Below, in pieces: positions 1 through 14,900 of a DNA stretch of 64,000 nucleotides; positions within the stretch are counted from its first letter, which is position 1; each line of letters opens with the position of its first letter. Under the pieces are notes generated by a model. The model did no database searches and was not told where the DNA came from. It saw only the letters and a program-made list of their open reading frames with translations. Both the position numbers and the translations under genes were made by a program. Source of the stretch: Azolla pinnata (taxonomy: Eukaryota > Streptophyta > Polypodiopsida > Salviniales > Salviniaceae); contig JBBBWG010027756.1 in the NCBI GenBank assembly GCA_037176905.1, positions 1-64,000 on the forward strand, read 5' to 3'.

Positions 1-599
1 GTCGTGCATGTATGGTATGGAAGGCACATGAATAGTTCCTATCATATGTGGATACACTTAGTCTCACTCACGAGATGCTAGTGTATTTGAAAGCTCTTGA
101 TTTAGTAACGTGGAGGTACAGGTTTCAAATCCTGCCCTATGCACGTATTATATGTATGGTATGTATCCTCATGCCCCTACTAGTTTGAAGGGGTGTACCG
201 TGTACACTACGACAACGGTGCATCAAATTGATGAAATATAGACCGTGTGGTTATTCATGTTGTAAAACGTGTCGGTAGTAATCGATCTACACAGCAGAAT
301 AGTAGAACTCCACAGATACGTGCAAACAGAGACAGATGGAGAGAGCTAGAAAGATTATATTATTATTGTTTATGATGTTCTCTCATGCACACTCTCTCTC
401 ACAGTCTAACCCTTCTCCTAACAATACTGGTATATATATATATATATGTACTAATAGAAAGAAACTAATTTTGGTATGAGCCCATTTCTTAGTCCTCACC
501 ATTGAAATATGAGGGCATGAATAAAGCAAGACTACAGCCCACGTCAAAATAAGGAGCATTAGAGTTCCAAGTCTTATCAAATTCTTTCATTTCAAATTG

Positions 600-3500
600 T
601 ATCTTTAGGTAAGAACTAGCTTCCTTTATTTATGTTTTCAGTATTCCTGATGATATTCAGATCATGTACGTTTACACAAATAATGTAAAAGCCTCGTTCT
701 AATTTTCTAAATATGCAAGGACAACCAACATTCTTAATAAACCCGTTTTTTAATGTTAGAAATTCACTTAATCTATTGTACCACATTCTACCGGATTGTT
801 TTAACCCATATAATGATCTTTGCAATTTAACACTATATATGTTGCATTTACTTCTAGGACTTTCATATCACTTTCAAAATCTAATTATGACCTATAAATA
901 TGCAATCACCATTTATATCGAATACCAGAATGTAATTTCATAATTACATGTCGTGAATGTCTCATCGAAATCAACGTCATGTCTCTGCGCAAACCCTTGT
1001 GCTACTACCCTTACTTTATATCGAATACCTAGTTGTTTTCATCCTGTTTCCGAGCAAACACCCATTTATATCTTACAGGGAATATCCCTTTGAGGGTATG
1101 GCCTACAAGAACAAATATTTTTCTTTTATTAATTGAGGTTAACTCTACCTTTATTACTTCTTTCCATTTGATCCAGTCTGAACGTTCTTTGCATTTTGCC
1201 ATGAACTTTGGTTCTAGATTTATATTAATGATCTTCGCCAAAAACTTTAGTTTGGGTTTCTATAGTCGATCGCCTCCCCCTCTTTCTAGGAGTTGGGGTT
1301 GAGGTAAAAATTAATTTGAAAACCAATTCCTCTTCATTATAAGGTATTTCTACCTTTTCTAGTGTATTCACAACATGTATATTAGACTTCATGATCCCTT
1401 TTTATTAACGAAGGCTTCTAATAGGTTGTTTGAATTTTTTTACAAATCAATTATATTCTGAATTTCCATATCAGATTCTTTTTTATATGGATCTAAGTGT
1501 GGAAAGCCTTTAGTTACCCACTCAATTTCTTGGTATTTGACATTTTTAGGTATTTTCCTCACCCTAATGTCAAGAAATGTTCTTCATTAAATATACTATA
1601 AGCGTAGTGATCCGTATGAAAATTGTATGTCAATGGTTCCAAATATTTAATTATAAATGGAAATTCAAAACCTACATTGATTCCCAATTCTCTATGCGGT
1701 TCCATTGACACAACACATCCAAATTTTTGCACATGGAAAATCATTGGTTCTTGTTCACGTAAAAGTTATATAAGGGATACGATATTGTATGTAGTAGGTC
1801 TGATCTGAATTAATGTTGCAACATACAAGACAACATGTTCCTAACATGTAGTTGGTATATTGTTATTTAATAGCAATGGCCTAACAATAAGTTTTATCCT
1901 CTAAATTAATGATCCTACGAGACCATTTTGAGTGTGGACATATGGTACGAAATGTTCTACTTTAATTTCCAATGTCATACAATAATATTCATTGAATACC
2001 TTCAAGGAAAATTCTTTAGTATTATCCATTCTAATGGATTGAATGCGGTTATCTGGGAAGTTAACCCTTAATTGGATTATTTGAGAAATTAACCACGCAA
2101 AAACATAGTTTCTAGTACATAGTAAGCAAATAAGGCTTCATATAGATGATGTATCAATTAACACCATAAAATACTTAAATGGTCTAGACATTGTATTGAT
2201 AGGTCCACATATATCTCCTTGTATTTCACCTTTAAATAAGAGGGTCTAGGGATTAATTTCCTTTGGCATAATCGGCGCAAACAAAGTCTTCTTAATTAGG
2301 AAGTCCTTAGTTTTCAAATTATGGCCATTTGAGTGGGAGATGATTCTTCTTATCATCCTCAAACCTAGATTTTTTAACTTATCATGTCATATTCTATATG
2401 ACTCAGGATTCTTAAATATTGTTTTCATAGCAACATTTTCGTGTTTTGTATTAGTGTAATACAAGCCAAATTGCATAGAAAGAGGCTTTTCAACAAAATT
2501 TTGTCTATTTCCATCTAATTTCGTATTGAGAAGGCATTATAGACCATTCTCATTTTTTTTTTATATATAATAAATATATCTAAAGCTTAATAGAGTGCGA
2601 CTTCAATCAGGGTATAGAAGAACATATTCTATGATAATCTTAGTACCAAGTGGGAGAACTCCAATTGATTTCCTGATTTTGATGATATTTTCATTGCTTC
2701 TTGCAACAGTGTTTATATTTATAGTCCTTTGCTTTAAAGTCTAGAAGTATCAAGCATCTCGAAAGATAGTGTTTGTGACATAAGTGTATATTAGACACAT
2801 CTCCTCTTCCATTGTCATAGTACTTCACACCGTTTTATCGTAAAATATTTAACTCTTACCAACTATTAATGTTTTATAGTAAAGATAAATGTTAAGATAG
2901 AACATAAAATGAGAATATATCAATGTGTTAAATAGGCTTCAAGCTATTATTAAGATAACCTTGCTCTAAAAAGAGTTTATATCATTATTCTTTTAAGAAC
3001 ACAAATCAAATGCACACTTTATTGATTACTCTAACTTTAGCCTAATATATAGTCTAAAACAAATATAATCTTAATGTAGGAAATGAAAATTACAATGTTT
3101 ATATAATGTCCCCATAAAGCTCTTCTACAAAAAGATCGTCGTCATCAAGCTCGAGAAAATTATCATTTTCAAGCCTAAGAAGATCATTATCAATAATATT
3201 CTCTTTCGAGAGTTCATTTAAATGTCATGTGCCTTCTCTTCGACCTTCTTGTTGATGTTAATGACGTCTATATCTTCCCCCAAGTTCAAAATCTCGCAAG
3301 TGAAGTGTGACTCATGTTTCGCTTAACGCTTCTTCTTCTAATGTTTCTCTTGATACAATTTAACAAGGCACTTGGGTGTGCAGCATATACGAGCCCATGT
3401 CCTTTGTGTCACACCAAAGCAAATATAATCTTGTTTTCCATATTAATCATTAGACGTAGTGGCATTCAGCTTCCTATTTTGATTCCCTCCTTTCTTCTTA

Positions 3501-3900
3501 AAGAATATGCGTTTAACCTTTCCAACATTCTTCCAACAGCCCTTTCCGTGGTCTTGGTCCTATTCTTGAACGAGCTAGCATAAACTTCAGGTACAGCTAA
3601 GCTTCTAGTGGATCGAGACATATGATTCTCAACAAGTATCTTATACTCTCCTTTTGCTTCCATGAGCATAAGGATTCAGAGTACTTCTCGTATTTAGCCT
3701 GGCAATATTGTCTCTAGATCTAAACATAATTGGGTAGAATGTGCATAAAAGTTTATCAATCATGTCAGCGAAAGTGATTTTCGCACCACATAGTTTAAGA
3801 CATATGACTTTTCAGTATAATGCGTTGATAGGTTTATAGCTTATAACCGTAGTTCTATAAACCTTGGTTCTATAAACACACAATGCCTCTTAAATGAAAA
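600..3900 (-). mobile_element. Ty1/copia retrotransposon relic (fossil)
   Basis: A decayed Ty1/copia element lies on the minus strand. Parts are recognisable in the order expected for this family: a gag-like stretch with a zinc-knuckle region at about 3200-3830, integrase-type sequence at about 1900-2450, the stretch between integrase and reverse transcriptase at about 1559-1744, and reverse transcriptase pieces at about 1029-1241 (YKWVFARK) and 616-825 (SLYGLKQSG). The order gag-integrase-RT defines copia rather than gypsy. It is clearly broken, with many breaks, and no long frame survives. I did not find matching LTRs at the two ends, so the limits are approximate. The degree of decay suggests an old insertion. 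Confidence 0.8.
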
Positions 3901-5946
3901 GATACAAAAAAGGTAAAATACTAATATCTACTTGTAATCTTGTCTAATTTTATCAAGTAATAAACACCAATCACATATAAAACACTTTATTATTTTTATT
4001 TATTTTATTTGCTCTTTACCTTAGAGTCCATGTTCATATGTTGCTTTTAATTTCATTTGTCATTTGCACACTCCATCGTAGCTTATCGGTTGTAACAATA
4101 TTGTTTGTCACGGAAACTTGGTCATTATTCCCCAACCAAAAGAATATTTCCAAAAGTTGTGTTATACAGAGGCTTTAATCCAAGAGTTATAACAGATTAA
4201 CCCAAGCAAAATATCACAAACCAAATCGCAGCCAACTTTTATCATAAGTTTTCTCAAAAATCTACAAAAAATTACGGTTACATCTACCTCTTGCCAAAGC
4301 TACCACTCTGAAAGAAAGCAAGTTATAAAAAAATGTTACATTCTTGCAAACAAAAAAGTTTATAAACTATAGATAAACTCTTGCATGAATGGTTACAATG
4401 TCAACGAAATTGTTGTCAAAACAAGTTTTGATTAAGCATGGTTATTGGTTTTACCGTATATTAATAGTTCAATGCATCAAACTATATGACACTTCCTTGA
4501 AAGGGCAATCAACGCATGAGCTCAAGCATCTCTTCCATCACATCCAAGCATAGTGGAAGCATAGTGGAAGCATAGTGGAAGCACAAACAAGATCTAATTT
4601 GTGACAGTAGACTCTAAAGTTGATCAACTTGCAAGTCTAGAGTGTACATTTGTCACTACGTTACAAAGTTGTATGTATTGCAACAAGAACATGTTTCATC
4701 ATGTAAGACCACCTTGGAAAATGATCGCATCAAGCTTATTTTCAGCTTGAAACAAATCGATACAGGAAACCCAACATGGAATATTACCTTGCAATAGCTA
4801 TTATGAACATTCCTCATGGAACATACCTGTACATGCTCAAATTATAGTATGATTTGAGAAAGATTCGATAAGATATTGACATATTACAAAGAACTTATAA
4901 GAGTCTCCTTCATCCCTCAGATGCAACTTCATTACAAGGGTCCAGAATCACTGATTCAAGCCCATGGATTCTAATGTTGAAAATTAGACAGAGTTGTTTA
5001 AATAATGAAGTACATTTTCCTGCAGATTAAGATTTAGTAAACATTGAACTCTAAGCTCCTCCTCATGTACCAATTTCTAGCGAAAACGATACAAGTACTA
5101 ATTTCTTCATATCTAAGCATATATGGCTTCAAGCAATCCAATGTCAACCTGCATTTCCCATTCATAATAATACATTATACAAGCCAAATTGCAACCAAAT
5201 TTGATGACACCTGAAATCAAAGCAAACCAATAGAAATCCAGCATTCCAGAATCTTCAGGGTTTTGGTTTTGCCTAACAAGATGTAGGTAGAGGCTTGGTC
5301 ACCATAAAAAGAGAAGACTTCCCTTCATATCTGATAACATGTGGATGTAAGCTGGTTGGATAGACCATTGGACGGCGAATCACAATCTAGTTAAGAATGA
5401 ACCAGTGGTTATAATTTACACTTCCAAGGACGGGGATTTCTCTGTTTTACTTTTATACTTACTGCAAAGGAAGCCTTAGAAGAGATCACTTGACCTGGTG
5501 TAAGCCACAAAGTAATCAGATTCAATACAGTAAGATTTACAGAATGAGGGCATACTTTGCTTTGCAGAAGGTCATATATCTTAAACTGAAGTTCAGATAT
5601 TCTTGGGATTAAATGATTACATAAGTTACCGAAGTAATATGGTGAGGCCTTTTATGTGTGCATTGTACATACTACAGTGAGTATTGCGGATGCTCATAGG
5701 TATTATATAGGAACTCTCTTGACCTGGAATTATACACAAACAAGCAAGAAAGACAATGGATGAGAAGATACAACATTCTGGAATAAAAATAACTTCTGTA
5801 GGTTGATATGTATCGTATTATTTATTTCTGAGGGAAGAATAATAAATATTGCAAAATGTTCCCATCTCAGATGCTAGATGATTATTTAATGGTAGGGAAA
5901 AATAGGTGTGCAGTAATAGGATTAACATATACAGTCAATATAGTAA
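3900..5946. other. AT-rich spacer and 3' flank of the next gene
   Basis: I see no gene here. The sequence is AT-rich with no frame of note on either strand. A short 11-bp direct repeat (agcatagtgga, three copies) lies near 4547-4580. The part close to 5946 is presumably the 3' UTR of the minus-strand gene that ends there, but I cannot place a poly(A) site. Confidence 0.5.
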
Positions 5947-8900
5947 TCAAAAGTTGAAATAATTGGCATCATGGCGATCAACATGCCCATCTTTAGAGAG
6001 CATGGAGCGTGCATCCATGACTGAACGCGGAGCTTCCAAATCCTTCTCCTGCAATGAATGCCCTTGCAATTTTTGCATCTGTGATGCAAACACATCGTCC
6101 AGAATCTATGCATAGAAAGTGGTAGCATATCAGGGGTAACAGCCAGGACCATCAAGATTTGTTAGGTTTTTGTTAGGTATGTGACATATACATATATATG
6201 TGTGTGTGTTCATATTTACATCTGAAGACTCAATGTAAATAATGTGGATTACCACATACACAGACAGATACGTATGTAAGTATGTATGTATGTATGACAG
6301 ATATTATATAGCAAGAAATTAAGCAAGCACATATCACACATCAAAGACTTATTTAGCAACAATCTAGGTAAATTCATACTGAATGTACTTACCGAAAGAG
6401 CATAACCTGGCCCCTTATATGATGATCTGTTTTCTTTGGTCTCCAGATATGAGGATTTTGATATGTCACTAACCGATGGAGCATATCCTGAGCCCTTATA
6501 CCATGACCTGTTGTTTTCTTTAGTCTCAAGAAAGTGCAGTATATCCTGTAATGAATACCCCAAACGTTACCAATCACATCAACCAACAAACAAACCGAAA
6601 AGATAAAACCACCAAAACACCCATGACTTGATCCATATTTTTCCAGAATTCCAAAATTTGCCACAGGTTGCAACAGAATAATATACTGGTGTGCAATTCG
6701 CAATGTCTTCTAGCAAATGACGATCAAGTTATGGATATTGTTGGTCCTCATTGAACAATAATCCACCTGACCCAATCGATCCCAATAGCCTCTGCACACA
6801 GCCACAAAGACTCTTGCAGAGAATACATCATGGAGATGACTGATAGTATCAGTTAACTGAGAGCTCAATAGTTGCATTCGTTCCCGAATTTCAGTCTCAC
6901 CATCAGCATCCCTAGTATCATGTAATATCTTTTTCAACCTTGTGGTTCTTTGGAGGCAGGTCTGCACAAAGAAGTATGAACCCAACCTATTACAGTTATA
7001 ATAGTAAAACCAAAACCTGAGATATACTGTGCAAATGCATGAGCTAGCCTATAACTGGGCAAGAATGAAGAAATACGTTGTCTGTAAGCATGATTCAAAC
7101 ATTAATATATTAAATAATAAATCAAAACATGTTAAAATTGTACGAAAACCTAAAGAGAGAAAGAGGAATAAATATTTTACATTATCAAATAGCTTTTCAA
7201 TTATAGCTTGCAAGAAGTTCTTGTACTTTGCTCTCAGTAAGACTGTCACTTCATTGAGTCTCTCCCCAAAGCTTAATTCTGCTGGCATTGGGAGGCATGC
7301 TACCCAGGATTTCATTTTATTCTCAATTTTTGGCCGCAGAATGTCTAGCAAACGCTTAATTGTGTTGAGAAATACGCCGAGCTGATGCATTCCATTGCCA
7401 CAAAATGTTACATCTCTGTTGATATGCAGAAACGAAAACTAGAAATGCTTTAGGTTTAAAAAAAAGCAACTATACCTGATTCGGTACACTGTACACAGCC
7501 AGAGGACGTCCCCTAGTTAGTTTCTGCACATATTGGATGCTAAACTTTTTGGGTACCATAACATCTTTCAGTGGAATAAGGACGTCTGCAAATTGCTTCT
7601 CCAATGCTGCCACAATAACTGTTTCCACATCGGCAATGGCCTAAAAGTGTGCCAGCAAAACATGAAATAAATATGACAGGATTGGACAAGAAAAAATATA
7701 TGACAAGAATTGGCTTACTCTTTCCAGTGGTATCGTATACTCTGGCCAACGATCAAGAAGCATCTGGTACTCATTCAAAGTGTCTGCAATGCGTTCATAC
7801 ATCTCTTCAACAAAAGGAGATGTTCCAAATGGAGTTGTGACTCCCGTCCACCGTAATTTCTCAGGTTTACACATATCCAAGAGATTTAGACGTTTATCTT
7901 CAAGCCAAACAACTATGTATAAGTGAAACAGGTCTTTGGCATCCACTCCTCCTTCCATTTCCCTGGAAGATATATATACACACCTTAGATAAGCACCTCC
8001 AAGGATGCCAATGCGGCCCCTATTGTTACTGTGAAGATGTTATATGACATCTCAAACCAGAGCACCATGAGCTGAAATACAAACCTGATGTTCCATGAAG
8101 ATAGCTTTCTTTCAAACTCCGCAGTTGCTATAAGAAGATCTATTACTGGTGTACTTGGCCCGCTTGGTGGACAAGCAACTAGAAAGGATTTTAGCCTTTT
8201 GGACAGCTCAACGCTATATACACCTGTTGATATGCTGGGCAGATCTATACAACTGGTATAGACAAGATGTGCATCTCAGAAGTTATCAAAACAAGAAAAC
8301 TAGACACTTTATAGACTGCTTCATAGCCTGCATACCTAGGTAGGACATGCTGACCATGTATTTTGATGTCTGTCTCAATTTCACAACTAAGGTTATTGCA
8401 TAGGCTCACCATCTTACAATAACCTCCTGAAGTAGTTAATGGATCAGCCAAAAAGCCTTCATTATTATTGCAAATAAACTCATCTGTATCTGACATATAT
8501 CTTTTACACCTCCGCATTGCACCTGTCTGCATGATCACTCATGATTTAGAAAATAAAGAACCCAAAGTCTCTATTTTTTCTGTACCCATGTATGCATCTG
8601 AAGGGGTTTTCTCATTTAGGGAAATAAAATTGATATTATACAATGCTGTGGTGCTCTAATTGTGACTTCATGGATTCGAAATATGGAGTGCTTACTGCAT
8701 AGAATTTTCTAGAGACGTAAAATCTTTCATATCCTCCCGTCATGCAGCTAGAAATAGCATGAAAAGAAGAATGCAACGTACAAAAAAATTAACCACAGAA
8801 AAATCTTCAGAAACATGATATCATGATACAGTTTAAGATTGGGGCAGAAGATCTGATGGAGCTCCCAAGTCACACCAAAAACTATGGGCCAATCAAGGAG

Positions 8901-11900
8901 AGATTAATGAAGCAGCAAGATGGATAGAGAGAGAGGGAGGTGAAGATTGCAAACATTAGCCAGGAAGATTGAGGTTAGTACATGCCATAATGTTTTCAAT
9001 CACATTTATCAGGTAGCCCTTTCACTTCTTCCAACCCACTCTCATAAGGTATGCATTTAACATAGATACGCAAGAAGATTTAATAGATAATGCATATCAC
9101 TTACTGCTAATATGTTTAGCATATAATGTGATGTGCAAGAATCATGGCAACATATTAGATAGGAGGAGTAATTCAGATCTAACAATCAAAATACCCCAAC
9201 GAGATAAATTTTACCAGAGTGGTAATCCCCTTCTTAAGAAAACATAAGATATGCAATAATTTCTAAACATTCTTGGTCAACAGCCTGTAAAAACTGAATA
9301 AAACTGCATGCTGAGAGAATAATCTTAAGAAAACGTATGATATGCAATAATCTCTAAAATATTCTTGGTCAACAACGCCTATGCAAAAACCAAATGAAAA
9401 TGCATGTTGAGAGAATATAATCAGTCTGAATGCCAAACACACCTGAAAATAGTGTCTAAGTGATCTTTGTGTCTCAGATGAAAGCACGTCATGCAAAAGT
9501 GTATATAGCTTTACTGCTGGAGCTATTGCTGGGGATGCTGCTTCCACAATTAAAGCCAGATTTTGGGAAACACCAGTTGATGTTGTCTCATCCAAAGACT
9601 TATAATTCTCAAAAACCAACGCAAGCAACTGCTCTACTTGATCTTGGACATCATGCATTATCCTTTTCTACATCATGTTTAGAAACAATTCTTCATCAGA
9701 ATTAGCAAATTGAACTTAACCTAAAGGAAAGGATAAGCAATGGATTATCGAACCTCCTGACGACTAAGAACTATTTCCTGTTGCCTACTGATTATTGGAT
9801 AAAGTAGCTCGTGGATAAGCACAAGACAATCCTCTGTGGGAGTAGCCACTTCCATAACACACGAGAGATACCTGAATAAATTGCAAAACCACCAAAAAAT
9901 ATCCATAAAAAATCCTTATGAAGAGTCTCACCATAAAGCTCAAAACTAACCTTAAGTTTGTATAGGCATCAGAAACTCCATAATACACTGAAAATTCAGA
10001 CAATAGCCACTTCCAGGTACCATGCAATCTCAAACTTCTTGGGCCAAAATGTTGCATTCGCATCGCAGTTTCTAATACAATGTCGTACGCAAGCATCTCA
10101 GTCACAACACCCAACTGCAAGTGTCGATGTGAATTAAGCATGTTGTTCCCTCCATTTGAAGAAAAAACTAAAAGAATGCAACTCTTCAGAATGGAGAGAT
10201 CACCTTATTTGAAGATGAGATACTTGAATCAGGGGTAAAACTAATAAATAGTTGAACCTTGCCAATGCATTCTTGACCTCTTTCTCCATGCAAAGACCAC
10301 CAACGAACACGCTCATTCTGTACAGCAAAAAATTTTGCATCAGTTATTTTGCATGAGCGAAGTTTCATAAAGAGACCCCAGTATTATTACCTTTTGTGTG
10401 CTAACAAGTAATAAAAAAAATGATCTAAGTAATAAAAGATGATTCATCAAATAATCTCTTATAGGGGTGCAAATTTAAGATAATTTCAACAGAGCACATA
10501 CCTGATCATCACTCAGTGACGCAAGTTGCACGAGGGTTTTTCCTTGAAAACTTCCTTTAGAATCTTGTACTTCCACAAAAAGATCATCTTTAAGGCTTTC
10601 AGGGTGACTGAACAAGAAAACGACCCATCAAGTACATCAGAATTGTCCAATAATATACATTAAAACAGCCTCTCTGAATCAATTTATACACACAATGAAG
10701 CCTTACAAAATATGTGATCCTCCAGAGCCTGGATGAAGAGTGACCACCTCTTCTGATGGCATACTTTTTAATTTTAAATGGCAAGTATAAGTTTCTGCAT
10801 GAGAAAAGAAACAATACTAAACAACACATTACATTATCTATGTTGATCATCTCAAAACAGATAATTGAGCATTACAATCAGTTTTTTATACAATTGCTGA
10901 ATCCACCATTCCATAGCAATTAACTATATATGCCAGCTAACATCTTTTCTTAAGGCAGGTTTAAAGTAATACAATGGGTAAAATGCCTTCTTGATTTTAT
11001 ATGCATTCCAGGAATTTCATACCTTCCGGTGCATCCATCAGGGATGTACTTCTCAAAGAGTTCACACTAGCTTTCAACAGCCCTGAAACCTGCCGCATGT
11101 AATGAGCACCAGCTTGCATATAGCCATTGCCGTTCCTTGTTCTACCAGAAGCACTTTGTAGAGAAATCTGACGAGGCAATGCACACAGTTTTTTTACACT
11201 GTCCCATGCTGCCAATAGATCGGACTTAATGTCTAGACCCGGACATGTCCTATCAAGTGATGGAAAGTTGCACCTCCTAGGAAGCCTCAATGTCGGCTTC
11301 ACCTTTCGCACTGTTAATAAAATGTGTATCAGTGTTAATAGAATAGCTCACACAATTCAATAAAGCAAACACATGAGCATAATATCTGTACAAAGGTCCT
11401 TCAGAAGTAGATTTAATATTTTGATTCAACGAGTACTAATGATTCATTCTTAAACACCATTTTGGTTTATGATTTTATTCAATTCAAATGATAGAGAACG
11501 TGCCAGCAAACCTTGAACTCTTAACTTTCCAGCACCCTTTATCTGCACAGGTGCAGACATGGATCCTGGCTCCTCAGCGATTGCAGCACTCTGTGAGCGG
11601 TCCTGTGGTTGCAGGAGAATATTTTTCAAACTGGAAAAGGAAACAATGAGACTTTACCCAATTAAAAGCCAAATCAACTGCTTGAAAGAAAGTATTAAGA
11701 CATGTGAAAGAAAAACTAGATTGGAAATTTCTCGGGTGACATATGAAATGATCAATACAAAGGAAAAATTTAATGTAAGTGGACCACATTCTTACCCAAA
11801 GGAGGTGCGAAGCAATGAGCATTCATCAAGTAGGAACTCAGGAGCTTCCACACACCCTCTTGCCCATGCATGGAGGCATAAACGAACACATGCATCATAC

Positions 11901-14900
11901 GATAAGACTGTTGGCCAAGCAGCATGCCCACTGCTTACAGTAGAGACAATCACTTATAATTTCAAAAGGTAAATGCTCTGCAATTCTACCTCATGTGAGT
12001 AACGATTAATAAGTTCATTTAAATGTTCACACGTGCATTGATTTCTCTATTCCTATGTATTTAGACATCGTATGTATTTCTCTACGAATTCTGTGTCATA
12101 GAAGAAAGACTACTACAATTGATACCATGTCAAAGTTTTAGACTTCAAATTAAATCCTAATTTTAGAGATGAAGGGTAAACAATCAACTACCAGTTATCA
12201 CATTTACTGCATTTCTACTGAGCAGATATGGTATGGGGTCATTGATGTCATGGTGAATTATATTAACGGTCCTAACTGAGGCTGTGATCTTCCATTTTTA
12301 TCAAAAGTATCCATTTTTATCAAAAGTATACATGCACATATAGCACAGTTGCACAACAGCAAATGTGGGCTTTTGATCATAATAAAACGAAAAGGGAAAC
12401 TGTATTAATGCCTATGCAAGAGCAATGATGTTCTGAGATATGCTTGAAACAGCAGCATGAAGCGATATCAACCTAACTGTATAACACAAAACAGCATTTT
12501 ACTGAGGTAGACTTATGGATTGACTGCATAATACGATCATATGTTAATAATATTTTCCTGTTAAGCTATTGATGTTCAGCTCAATGGTTGATGAGACAGA
12601 AAAACATTTCATAGGAGATAAAACTTGGAATTGCTTTAACATACATTCTGTAAATGTGACATATTAAAGCATGAGAAAGCATCAAATATACATTGTTACC
12701 CACCAATATTTTATGTTTATTAAAATCATGGAAATCATTGAAAGGATAAAATAAATAAATAAATCATTCTAAACTTAATTTCAGAGCCTGCAAATCAATA
12801 CATAAGGATCTGCAACTTTTTCATGTATAAATTGTTTGCTGACTGAAAAAATGGATATAACATAGGAATCCAAACCTAGAATGAATAGAACGTTGTTGGC
12901 CTGCAGAGGTTGATGCTTGGTTAGTTGTCAATCCCATGTCTTGTTTTACTGTGTTCGATGATCCAACATCATGCATGCTTGATGGAAGAAGAAAGGTTTT
13001 AGTTGTCAGAAAAGCAGTATTTGTCGACCAAGATAGACAAAAGAAATATCAATTTGCGGCATGACTACCAAGAAACATGAGCAGATTTTAGTAAGGACTG
13101 AGCACATCTCAATCACCTAGCAGGTGGGCGAATAAAAGACATTTAAATATACAAAACAGAGGGCACCTAAAACTTATTTTCCTTTTCAGAGTTTCTAAAA
13201 CACATCAGATAATTTAGCAAATTTGTAGAGGTACATTAGTGGTGTTTTGGCAGAAATTATCCATATACCATTGTAAAGAATATTTTAATTAAGAGCGATA
13301 AGCCAACTGCAGAGAATGATAAACCGTTAATTAAGAGCTTTTCAATTGAAAACGAAGGGCAAATTTACAAGGCTAATCCATGATTAATGTATATACACAA
13401 ACAAGATCTCAGATTACAGCACAAACGAAATAAAATAGTCCGTACAAACTTTGAACAGAAATATGCTCTGCTTGCAACTAACTAAAGAACATTCAAGAAT
13501 GAGAAGAACCTCGTATACTTTTCACAATGTTGATATTCTTTCTGTTGAGTGGATAGGGCTATAGTTGGCTTATTGGTCTTTTCTCTTGAATCATCTGGAG
13601 GGGAGACATCTTCTGTGCCAATTGAAGGAGAGAAACTATTCTCTACTTTCTTGACAATAGGATGCATCATGGGCGGAGCACTTGGCGATGCACCCGTTTT
13701 GTTGGCATTAAGAGAACTGTCAGTATGAGAGACCTAGGTATTGGGAAAAAGGTAGTTATGAGTTTCAGTTCAAACCAGATATTACAGAACACCAAACTTG
13801 GTTAGTTTTCCCAATAGTGAACGATGCACATTATGTAGAGCATCATTTCACAGTGGCTACTATTCTTTCAACTATATGAATAATGATAAGAACCAACTCA
13901 AATTATAGTAAGCTGTCTTTAGTAAAGCTTATTAGTGACAAATACTGGAGCCCCATGCAACCTTGACATTATGAGCGCCATAGATAAATTCAATTCCGTT
14001 TATTCGAACATCTCTTCAAGCCTACCTAATCTCTGGAATAATCATGATTTATACATATTTTCAGTCAGTCTTTTACCAAGAATGCACCACTTCTACTCTT
14101 AGATTCTATTACTGAGATAAAAAATAACACTATCACTCCAAAAGATGATAACAACTGCACAACAATGAAATTTTATGTGAGAATGGGAAGTTAGTCCCAG
14201 TTAATAAACAAGGAAATAGTTAATCAGCAACACACGTGCGAATTCAGATCCTAGCGTTAATAAACACAAAACAAAATTATGACGATTCTATGATTTTATT
14301 TGAACACACAACAAGCGAGTTTCTAGACATAAACAAAAAGAAACCATTAAGCATCTGTATTTTCTTTTGCACATGAATCTTACATTAAACAGGGACATGT
14401 AGATGAATGAAAACCTGGATGTGAACCTCAGAACTATAAGCTGAAAAAGCTGCCTGACTACTGGGAGGCATAACAGCTACTCCATTGTCAGTATCCCAAG
14501 ATTCTTCTCTTTCTTCATCCTCTTCTTCTTCTTCTTCACCTGAAGGATCCTCGTGATCATATCGGTTCTGTTTGGCTTTTGCTTCATGCCACTCTGTTGA
14601 CTTCTGACCCACATATCCAAAGTTTTCTTGCCTTGACTCAGATTTCAAGTCCGAAATCGAATTTGATTTTGAGCTGTGTAGATATCGACCATGTTCATAA
14701 TAGTAATCATCAATCATATGGTGACCTCTTGGCACTACGCCTGCCTTAGCTTTCCACGTATTCTCAGTGACTACATTCTTGTTCTGTAACCGAGGAGACT
14801 CAGAATCCAATGAGTAACGCCCCGATTCATGATCTTCTGTATCTGTACTATACTCAAATCCATTGTTATCTGTGGCTGATCCTGTGCTTTCTGTGGAGTG

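Noticed and set aside
3-144. tRNA-like signals: cgtgcat near the left edge pairs with atgcacg near 137-143, and ggtttcaaatcc resembles a B box
   Set aside because: The B box has one base too many, no A box is convincing, the distance is too long for a tRNA, and no anticodon arm can be drawn.
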